Below, one piece after another: positions 23,470-33,200 of a DNA stretch of 64,000 bases (positions are counted from its first letter, which is position 1; the number at the start of each line of letters is the position of its first letter). Both the position numbers and the translations under genes were made by a program. The notes beneath the pieces are model-generated. The model was given only the letters and a program-made list of their open reading frames with translations, was not told the DNA's origin and did not search any database. The DNA is taken from contig JASBNA010000051.1 of the NCBI GenBank assembly GCA_038087015.1, positions 1-64,000 on the forward strand, in the 5' to 3' direction. The stretch is from Cerrena zonata (Eukaryota; Basidiomycota; Agaricomycetes; Polyporales; Cerrenaceae).

Positions 23470-24360
23470 GAAACGACTCAGACTGGACGAGAACGTCGCG
23501 AGTACATGTATGTTGTATCGTCTTACCTTCCAAATTGATATTCCCTAACATTGCTTCCATAGCCCAGTCAGACGGTCGCAGAAGAGCTGATAGCAATGCT
23601 ATCGAGAAGCCGGCAACAAAGAAAAAAACCAAGACCGGTATGTTTTTATTTTGATTCTGATCAAACATGTATTGATAGATCCCAGGTACTCGCTCTCCAG
23701 CTACGCCTTCGAAACAAATGAATGGCACTTGCGCACCCTCGAAAGGTCTGTATCTTCACTATCTACCTATTTTCTGGCCTACCTAATCCTTATTTTTTGC
23801 TAGGTCCCTCCGCTATGGACACGTTTCGTGCTTCCGATGCTGACTTGCATCACCAGCTCCAAGTCAAGGCAAGTGCATCAAAGCCGGCACCCAAACCTCA
23901 AGCACAACTGCAGCCACCACAGAACTCACAAGTGGACCTTCCCATCCCATCCACTTCCCGGTCGTCAGGACACTCAAATACCCATCCGGCACCAAAGAAG
24001 AAACGGGCCCGCAATGAGGACAACGATGAGGAGGAATATGACAGCGGAGGGAACCAGGCTCCTCGCCGGAAAAGGCCCCCCAAGGACGAGGAAGATGAAG
24101 ACGAGGACGAGGATGAGGACGATGAAGAGGTATACCCGGTAAGCAATACCTGTCTTTTTTGTATTATGCATGTCTGATTTCTGTTTCTTAATGTAGGTCC
24201 CACAGTGGCTTGACGATAAACGTGTGGACAATCATCGTTCCGACCCCAACAACAACGAGGACCTCTACACCGACAACGAGGACAACGCCGGAGCTCACAA
24301 AAACGACGGTGATGCAAAAGCAACACCTGAAGACGAACACGGTTGGGGTAGCGAGGGCGA

Positions 24361-25074
24361 CACTGGATCGTAGTCCAAATTTTAGGCTTCATAAAAGTAA
24401 GGTCAAATTTTATAAAAAGTCTCTTACAAAACATGATTTTAAGCACCTAAAAATTGTCAAAAAATGCAGAATTTCAGCAAAATTTGATGAATCATAAAAT
24501 CCTTGGCTAATTCAGACTTTTATATCTAGTTTTTGGACTTTAGAAATATTGAACTTTTGTCTATTTTTTATTGGAGAAAAGTTTACTATGCAAAATTCAA
24601 AATTTTGATGCACTTTTGTTTCTCCAAAAGTGATATAAAATTTAAACTGCTAATTTGGAAAGGTCAGTGATATTGCATATTTAAATATCTCTATCAGATA
24701 GTATAATTAACAGAGACTATGAGTTACCAACAATAGTAGTCTATATCTTCTCTCTGGGCTCTCTATTTATAATACTTTATTTTGATATATACAATTATAT
24801 TATGATTTCTAGAGAAATAAAAGTGTATCAAAATTTTGAATTTTGCATAGTAAACTTTTCTCCAATAAAAAATAAGCAAAAATTCAATATTTCTAAAGTC
24901 AAAAACTAGATACAAAAGTCTGAATTAGCCAAGGATTTTATGATTCATCAAATTTTGCTGAAATTCTGCATTTTTTGACAATTTTTAGGTGCTTAAAATC
25001 ATGTTTTGTAAGAGACTTTTTATAAAATTTGACCTTACTTTTATGAAGCCTAAAATTTGGGCTACGATCCAGTG
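24361..25074 (-). mobile_element. 714-bp fold-back MITE, copy 2
   Basis: Same length and termini as the copy at 22756, but its central region reads in the opposite direction. The flanks are CGA (24358-24360) and TGA (25075-25077), a 3-bp target duplication with one CpG-to-TpG change. It lies inside the acidic exon 6 of the DUF6532-like gene; removing it restores the frame. Confidence 0.85.
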
Positions 25075-26530
25075 TGAAAAGAATGGGGCTTGTCGGAAGG
25101 GCAAGCAACCACAGAAGGTACGCATGCCGAAATTCTTTTATATTCCTCTGTATATATCTCATCCTCCATTAGGTGTCATGGCGTGTCGAGAAGCTCATGA
25201 ACGAGGTGCGTGAGTTCTCATCTACGCTCATTTGTGCTTACCTCTTCTTATAGCAACCACACTGGAAGTCGGACGGGGATGAAGCGGATGAGGAAGACGA
25301 GGAGAACATGCCCCCTTGTCACCGTCGCCGTAGCAAGACTGATCGCAGGGACCAATCACCGCAAATCCCACAGGAACCCAATGGTCCCCGTCAACGCGCA
25401 TCCTGGCAGAGGAATGGTGAGCCCATTCGCTATGTCCTGTCCAACACGACAGTCTGTTTTAGATAAAAACCTGACCCCTACCGAGTTGAGCAAGACACCG
25501 AAGGGTAATATCATCCTCGACGACCTGCACCCTGACCTACACTGAGTCATCAACATCTCCATTCTCAAGGTTTTTCACGATATGGTGTTCGATAACCCCT
25601 TCGCCGGCAGCATCAACAAGTCAAAAGATCTGTATTATGCAGATCTTGTTGCAACGATCGCAGAGCAACACCATCGAGAGGAGATCGCTACCAAGATACG
25701 GCGGAACTATGAATTCCGCTACCGCATCTCACGCTTAGTATGTATTCTATCTATCTATTCTTGGTTTTATATGTTTCCACCCCTCTTAGCTCGAAACTCA
25801 CCTCTGCAACTGGCGTAAAGACATCAAGATACTCGTACAGTCTAACATCTCGGCATACTATGCCCTTGTTCCCAGCACTGCTAACTTCAACGAGCGCATC
25901 ACTCATCTCAAGACTTCGTCAAGCTACATATACCCTGGTGACATAATGGTACGTTATGCTCTATCATCTTTGTACCGACGTTAACCTTTGATGCTAGACA
26001 TCTATAAACAAATCGGCTCCGTATCAGAATCGAATCTTTGCTAACATCACTCGTTACTTCCTCTTTAGGCAGAATCACCAAACGGTCTCAACATTAATGT
26101 CGTACTTTGCCATCAATCACCCTGACGGTGTGAAACATGCTATCCCATCTCCATTCATTGCACTTGTTGCTACAGCGGTATGTTTTTATCTCATCTATCT
26201 AATTGTGTCTAATGTTGTTGATAGATCTACGCCGGTATTCTTGATCTCGAGTTGAAGTCGAAGCGGTCTCTCCCCTTTGAGACTGACTTCTATTTGGACA
26301 CATACATGTCTCATATTGGTACCTTACAAGCTCTGAAGTCTCAATATCCTACCCTTTACTCCAAAATCACAGAGGAACTCTACACAAATGCTATGTATGT
26401 CTTTGCTTGTCATGTCTTGCCTTGATCTAATGTCATGTGCTGTAGTATTGGAATACCTTTCACTTTGGAGAACCAGAATCAAGGTGTACAGAATATCTTA
26501 GATGGTATGGACTTGGAGGGACAGGATTGA

Positions 26531-27201
26531 ATGATAGATAATAGATGGAGTACTTAGGTTTTTGATAATTGTCAGGGCTTTTTTAGATTACAATGCATCT
26601 CTTGCTAATAGAACCAGTGTGATATTAAGGTGCTATTTCACTGTTATCTTTGCTCTTGGTTAGGTATAGACATGTTCTTTCTATGGTAGACTTGCTATTA
26701 TCTACCTAATCTTGTGCTATGAAACAGACCCTATGAGTTATTGCATTATTATGTAGCTGTTATCTTATATTCTCTTGTGTTATGTCTGTTTTATAAGAAC
26801 TAATCTTGTACTATGAACAGACTCTATGTGTTAGTGGCCAGGTTATATAGTTACTAATTTATATTTCTCATATGTTATATCTGTTATTTAAGAACTAGCC
26901 AATGACTGATACACTACTATGGTTATGCTACTGATACTTCTTGCCTGTAAATCTCTGCTATGAGACTATTAACTGGCTGTTCTAAATATATTTCTCATGT
27001 TTATTCTTTGCTACCCTTATGTTATAGCCTTCCTAATTAGCATTGAAGCAACACTAATTAGAGGTAAGTGTTTGCTATGGGTGTTCGCTATAACAGGGAC
27101 TTCCCTATTTAACATTATACCTGCTCCAATGTTATAGATTCTAATTTGTTGCTTACAAATGTTATATAATGTTAATTATTGCAGTTAATGTTATATAGCA
27201 T
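26531..27201. other. AT-rich subterminal region of the composite element
   Basis: Follows the DUF6532-like stop codon. Repeated GTTATA, GCTAT and CTAATTAG motifs mirror the other end of the element (17390-17955). No gene was seen. Confidence 0.45.
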
Positions 27202-27219
27202 TTACGGTTTTTCCAGATG
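27202..27219 (-). repeat. Candidate right terminal inverted repeat
   Basis: TTACGGTTTTTCCAGATG on the plus strand, the complement of CATCTGGAAAAACCGTAA. It differs from the left end at two positions. Confidence 0.45.
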
Positions 27220-28326
27220 TTCCATCTGCAGCAGAATTGCCATCAGACCTTGTAAGACCCACTGACACTCCTTCATCCTCAATTTTTTGAAAGTAACATA
27301 TGGCGAGACCACCAGCCGATTAATGTCTCTCATCTCTATACTCCGAGGTGGCAGGTGGCCTCTGCTCCTTGAAATCGACATTGTGTAGGGGACGAAACCC
27401 CTCGTGCCTGGGCTCTCCTAGCATTTCCCTCTGACATGTCGTACAACTTGCATATAAATTGGTAACGAGGAAAAGAGCTGCAAAATTATCAAAAACTTAT
27501 GCTAAGCTTGAGAATGTAGGCTTCACGATGAGATACGATGTTTTGGTATGCAAATCTTTTTACATTTCACCATCTTTTTGTGAAGGGCACGTCAAAGCGG
27601 CCTTCCGAAGACGAGAAGCGGAGCGTTACAAGTAGATAGAAGTCAGGAGAGAATCGAGGAGCTGAGAGTCAGGCAAGGAATGTAGACCGTAGGGTATGCC
27701 AACACGGGCGTTGATTCGACAAGGGTACAGTAAGCGGGTGCGCGGTATTTACTACGTAGCTACGCCAAGTCCAATGCAAATATAAACAAACATAAAATGA
27801 GAGATAGAGGAGAGGAAGAATATATCTACAGTGCCCATGGATAAAAAAGGAAACTATACGAACATTTAAGTGAAGGTGTTCATGTGGAGTCACTATCTAC
27901 GGAGATCCGGAAACCGTGCTACAGTGTTCCATGTTGTACCTAGAATGGCCGTGTAATGGACTTAACCATTACACTTTTCCTGATGTAGCGCACAGAACCT
28001 GTAATCTCCTCAGCTTTTACACTGAGTGACACATCCTCATAACATGTTTTTACTCACCACCTCTAATGGAGACAAGCCTCGTGATGTCGCTACTTTTATG
28101 CCTCACGGATGGAATACATAACCCACGCGAGTTTGGGAAGATCTTGTCTCTCTCCTCAAGCAAGTGGCATATATGTGTAGTAAGTTTTTGATCTTATCTA
28201 TCAATCTATCATAGAGAGTTTGACAATGGAAAGCTTCTAGACGGGATCGAATGATTTGCACCGAACTTCCCGAGTCCCTCTTTCAAATTTTCGGCATGAA
28301 ATAAACCCATCAGTAGTCTCGTCAAG
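27220..28326. other. Gap without a supported gene
   Basis: Mixed-composition sequence outside the composite element. A minus frame at 27669-27893 has no recognisable content. Nothing else was supported. Confidence 0.4.
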
Positions 28327-28957
28327 ATGGGTGATTATTGGGCCCCGGCATTCTACTCTTGCATTATGCTTCCTCGGCACTGCAAGCCCACCGCAGGACC
28401 TTTCTAGCTCCTCTACAGGTGTTCCCGCGTAAGTTACATAAACACCGGACTTTCAGGCCTCGGCTGATATTCGATCATTGGGTTGCCTTTCTGACGTATC
28501 AAATTTCAGCCACCTCGAACTAGCTCTGACCCTTATTTGGGAACCCAAGAGGCGTGCCCATGCCTTCATTCTCTGTGAAAGAACTCGTGTTATCGATACT
28601 GTATCCAACACAACTTTTTCGTTCCTCGGATCCGTGATGGCATTCCAGGCCCGCTCCCTCATGGAAATCGCCGCATAGACTACACCACCACAAGGCAACA
28701 ATTTAAACGATTCCGCTGTGTCCATCATGACCCTCGGTCGAACCCCATGGGGGATTCACTAAACCAGATCTTGACCCAAATCAAGGGTTTGTATATCTTG
28801 ACGTTGGTTAGTGATGTAATTCAATACTTTACTTTTTCTCTCATTTAATACAGAAAGACAGGATTCCGCCCATCTTGGCATGATTCAAGATGATTTTCCC
28901 CAGAGCTTGAAGTCCAAGATTCAAGCTCGGACATCCCAGCTATCCATTGCTATTTAG
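28327..28957 (+). pseudogene. Possible decayed upstream exons of the zinc-finger gene
   Basis: Three candidate exons join in phase to each other and to the exon at 29008: 28327-28428, 28510-28786 and 28854-28957. They are separated by introns of 81 and 67 nt with GTAAGT and GTTTGT donors. The frame contains TAG 28405, TGA 28576 and TAG 28955. Each is one C-to-T step from Gln or Arg, and the last would restore a CAG|GT exon end. Other frames here are also open over 60 codons, so this model is weak. Confidence 0.25.
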
Positions 28958-29007
28958 GTCTCAGACATTCACTAAATATCCCTCCGCCCCTAACTCTCAT
29001 GTCTTAG

Positions 29008-30212
29008 TCCAGTACACGTACTGCTATAAACTCGAGTAACAATGCCGGCCGATCGGACTCCTCACTCTGGGTCTATGTGAAGTGTAGGTGCCTTCCTTTC
29101 CTTCCTGCTACCACTATCTGAGACTGGTCATTTATAGCACCCCTATCAACGAGGAAAGCACATTATATGTCCTCACTGCATGGGCGAATTTTCGAAGAAT
29201 GCTGAGGCAAAATCCCATCTCATGCAACACGAGGAGTTTTCCAACGGATGCTGGAAGGAGTGGTAAGCCCGAATACAACTTCACTCTTATGCACACTGAT
29301 AGCAATAACTGTTGTTACCCTCAGTTTTCGATCCTGCAGGTTGTGTGACTATTACACCATTCAGCAAGTGAACCTAGATGCACATATGGGGATACACCGG
29401 AGGCAAGGGTTCATACAATTTCATTACCTCCCAATCTCCACTCGACTTACCATACGGGGTATAGAACGGAATTGCCCATTGTGGACAGCCTCATACCGAA
29501 TTTATTCTTCAGTGTTGCTGGGTCGAGTGTTACCGGCGATGAGGGCCTAGGCGTACAACCTCAGGTAGATCATGTCCCTTCGAGGAAGCAGATTATGTTC
29601 TCATCCTACAAGCCTACCATCAATCCCCCTCTCCAGCATGCTGATCATATACTTGAGGATATGGCACCTTCGGGCCCTTTCATGAGTTTGGGTCATAGTG
29701 CCATATCCGAAACCTTTCTCGGAAAATCGAACCATGCCCATGTACCGGGTTCATTTAACTACCTCCCTATCTCCGACCTTCCTGACTGCCATGGTCTGGC
29801 GTTCTTCAAGATCCCACCAGCTGGATTCACCGCCGGGTTCCAACCAAATGACTCTGAACCGCACGCAAATCCTGGCCATCATGATCTTTATGAAAGTCAG
29901 ATCCCACCCGAAAGTTACGGATATCTCCAGCACGTATCCGCAACGGAACCAACCTCCGTAGATGGCAACAAAATTGTGTCGTCTCGCAGTGAACGAACCG
30001 GACGGCCAAATGAAGGGGCAGGGACGATCGCGCGCAGCAGGTCCATCCATGGCCATCAAGCTCCACGTTTTCCAATAGCCACTGCGGTATCCGCTCAACT
30101 TCTCCAGACCTCACAAGGAGCTACCTCCTCAGAGTCCGTCCATATGTACCCTCAATCTCAGGGGACTAACCCTTTCACCCACAGGGACATTGGTAATGGA
30201 TATTCAAACTAG
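29008..30212 (+). CDS. C2H2 zinc-finger protein, probable transcription factor; 5' end unresolved
   Basis: Four exons read in phase: 29008-29076, 29138-29262, 29325-29408 and 29465-30212 (introns 61, 62 and 56 nt). Exon 2 encodes a finger CPHC-X12-HLMQH and exon 3 a second, CRLC-X12-HMGIH, both exactly CX2CX12HX3H, with a 14-residue linker spliced through a split codon. The remaining 249 codons are clean and rich in Ser, Pro, His and Gln, as in fungal regulators, ending at TAG 30210-30212. The first exon has no in-frame ATG. The preceding candidate exon ends in TAG, so the N-terminus is missing or damaged. Nuclear DNA binding is inferred from the fingers only. The GTTCAT donor of the last intron is atypical. 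Confidence 0.6.
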
Positions 30213-33200
30213 TACAGATGTGTCTCTTGTTCCAAAGATCGGTCTCCATCAAGGCGCCGCTATCGAGGATTAGTACGCCCTTATATTAAGGGGACATTTC
30301 GATCATCTCATATTGTTTTGCTTTCTATGTTTCCGCCTTTCAACTTCTTCTCAAACAAATCATCGAAGCCACATCTTACTTGTACACTCTGAAACACCCC
30401 ACACCCTCTCTCTCCCATTCACGTCCTTTTGTATCCATTGAGCTACCCATCTAGACGATGAAATCGGGTGATCATGACCTGTTACGAGTGAGGTCTTCCA
30501 TCATAAATTGAGGGCTTTGTCACCTTGTTTTGCTCATACTTGCCCATTCTCAGAAGAACAATTACATTGAGTATTCGGGTACTATGAGTGCGTCAAGCGA
30601 AGCAGGTGTCACCTCAGCGGCATTTTCGGGAACGTTTTGAAGGGACTGTGTCTAGGCTCAATTCAATGTCGGGCAAGCTACCCAATTCAATCACAGATTT
30701 CACTCAAGATTTAGTCATCACATACTCAATCTCAGATCCATACAAAAAGATCTTGGGCTCCGTTTTACACATTTCATGGTGCATTCTCTTCGCTCTCAGC
30801 ACCGATATGTCACTTGTTTCAACTTTAGAGCCGCATGCTTCTCTTTCTAGATGATGAACACCTCGGACTCGGGGAAGACATGACAGTACAATCACAAGCT
30901 TACCGAAGACAGGACCTAACAACCTTGTATTGACTAGTTTTGCTTCGAGGTTCAATCATTGTGTGCATCTTTACGATCTCCAGTGAAATGAAGCGATTTC
31001 TGTCCCTATTTGTGTCCAAGGTAAACTGAATATGTTCGCTTCAGGTAGAGAACGATGGCTAATGTCCTTCCCACATCTAATATCCAATACCTAGGAGTTA
31101 CTATCTGTGCCTCGAGTCAAGATGACGTTCTGCCTCCAAGATCCCTGGTTTGGCCACGAGTTGAACCATAGAGGCTACAACGAATCTCTCTCATATCATC
31201 TCATGTCGACCGCGGAGTAATCGGGATGAGGAAGTGTCAAAAAAGCTTATCATTTGCCCACCATCCAAGAGAGTAACATGATAAATACTCCGAATAGTGA
31301 GTATATCTTAGCTCCCTGCGCTTTGAATCTCATTAGCATGCTGATTTAGTATCATCTCGGTACGTCCTCTTGTCTCTGTGCATTTTGTACAGCATCATAC
31401 GGCTGCTCGTGATGACCGTAAAAGAAGGGGTGAAGTTATCCGAGAGCGGATGCACCTCTCCGGTTCTCAGGAGTTGCCAGATGATCTTAAAGACCACCAG
31501 AACGACACTTCAATATCATGCCAGTTATTGCGTTCCACCCCTCTCGACTTGTATTGCATTCATATCTATCTCTCCACCATATCACCCACATTTAGACCCC
31601 AGCTTCCATTTTCGTCATGAAGGTTAACTCGAACTAAGGGATATGGGTACGCGTCTTTCCAATATGCATGTACGATCATGATACCTGCCATTCAGATGTT
31701 GATCGAATGTTTTCTCCTAGCCGACCAGCCGACGGAAGAAGCCACACAGGACGATCGCATATGCAAGGCTCATGGCCATTAACACTCAAATTACCGTTCA
31801 ATCACCGTGATTTCCCCTTTCAAGCCCAGCTCGCCATCACAAACAGAACCTCTTTGAAGATCTGTATGCTTCTTGGTTCCGCACTCTCCGTATCGATTAT
31901 TTCCATCCATTCATTTGCGGGATGTTCCAGAAGAACTAAAATAACCCAGCGACCCCCTTATGGTGACATTCACTATATCCCCATTGAGGATCAGTATATT
32001 CCTGTAAGTGTCCCAAGGCTGTCAGTTCCTTTGCTTCCAATCTCTTATTTCTTCTTACCCGAAACACGATCCGTTTCGATCAACGAGTTGATTGTTGGCA
32101 TGTTCTGAAATACATATCAACGTCCTCATTTCTTTCTCATGCCTCCGTCAAGCGCGGAACAGTCTAATTGTAGGCACAAGTCTATGGCTTTCCCCACTTG
32201 GTGTACAAAGCAAGGATCACTGCTTCGGCAGACGTTACAATCGATTATTCCTTTTCAGCTTCTAGTAGTGCTTCCAAGCCTACGCTTAACGGTGACCCGG
32301 ATTTGGCTAGCCATAAGGAGAAATCTATTCATATGAGCCATTAGCTTCTTATTTGAAGTGATATCCCCTGCTATTGAATGACCATTGTTGTATGCCCCTG
32401 TTTCCTAGAGCTTTCGCTCAGAAGAATAAAGAGTAGGGAGATGAAAGGGAAGCAATCATTTGCTACCGACGCAAGCCTTATCTCACTCAGGCGAGATGTG
32501 ATCGATAGGTAACCGGCGAGGGGCATGACATATCAGAGCTCGCATCATGATCGGCGTGCGTTCAAGTTAAAGGTGATAGACAGAGGATGAGGATCTATGA
32601 ATTCAAATTAGATCTTTATTTACTCTGCGACAGCGTGATTTGTATTGGGAGGTCAGCTCCTACGGAAATAATTAACCTGTCCCTGGTCCTTATTATCAAG
32701 GCCAGTGTCGGAAACATAAATCACAAGGATTAAGCATACAGCTCAGCATTATGCTCTCGATGCAGTGGAAGTCATCAGGGGCGTTCTGAGCATAGTCACA
32801 ATGAATTTGATTCAAGTTATAACGATATACATCATGCAACACTTGGCATAAGACATAAAGGCATCATAGTCCTAGCCGTTGTAGAATGAAAAGGGTGAGC
32901 TTGGTACTTTCGTAATTACCTTCCAAATCGAGACCGTCATTTTGGCACAGCCTGCCGACGCGATCTCATTGCAGTCTCGTCACATACATCGTGTTGTCCG
33001 CTACCGAGATAATGATGATCTCATGACAAAAACACTTATATAGTACTTATACTAGCTCGTGGAAGTGTCAGAATGCTCAAACGTTCGGGATAAGAGATAT
33101 TCTCTGGTGCGAATGTGAGTCCATAACTCGTGGCACAGATGTCCAACCGAAGCTAGCTGACGCATCGTCGTAAATCACTTTTGATCTTGCTTTACCTCGT

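Larger units (their letters stand above)
22541..26530 (+). pseudogene. DUF6532-like gene, split by two MITEs and one nonsense codon
   Basis: Exons: 22541-22700, 22752-22755 plus 23473-23507, 23563-23637, 23686-23745, 23804-24138, 24197-24360 plus 25078-25117, 25173-25205, 25254-25416, 25463-25737, 25790-25948, 25998-26177, 26225-26394 and 26446-26530. With both MITEs and one copy of each target duplication removed they sum to 1938 nt, exactly 646 codons. The N-terminal half is basic and acidic in turn, with nuclear-localisation-like Lys/Arg clusters and a long Asp/Glu run (about 24085-24130). The C-terminal 260 residues (NPFAGS..., HPDGVKHAIPSPFIALVATA, FYLDTYMSHI) match my memory of DUF6532, a basidiomycete domain of unknown function. 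TGA 25543-25545 replaces an expected CGA. The protein's role is unknown. Confidence 0.75.
17372..27219. mobile_element. Composite Plavaka-type DNA transposon carrying a DUF6532-like gene
   Basis: The two ends share an 18-bp inverted repeat with 16 matches: CATCAGGAAAAACTGTAA (17372-17389) and the complement of CATCTGGAAAAACCGTAA (27202-27219). Both are followed inwards by 500-700 bp of AT-rich sequence full of GCTAT/TTATAGC motifs. Between them are a Plavaka transposase and a divergent DUF6532-like gene, with no other host-type gene. A TT dinucleotide on both sides could be a 2-bp target duplication. The boundaries are inferred from these ends and are the least certain part. Confidence 0.5.

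Noticed and set aside
22756..25074. MITEs acting as introns, since their ends contain GT near the start and CCAG near the end
   Set aside because: Splicing at these sites would leave extra bases that put both host exons out of frame, and no support for such splicing can be seen.
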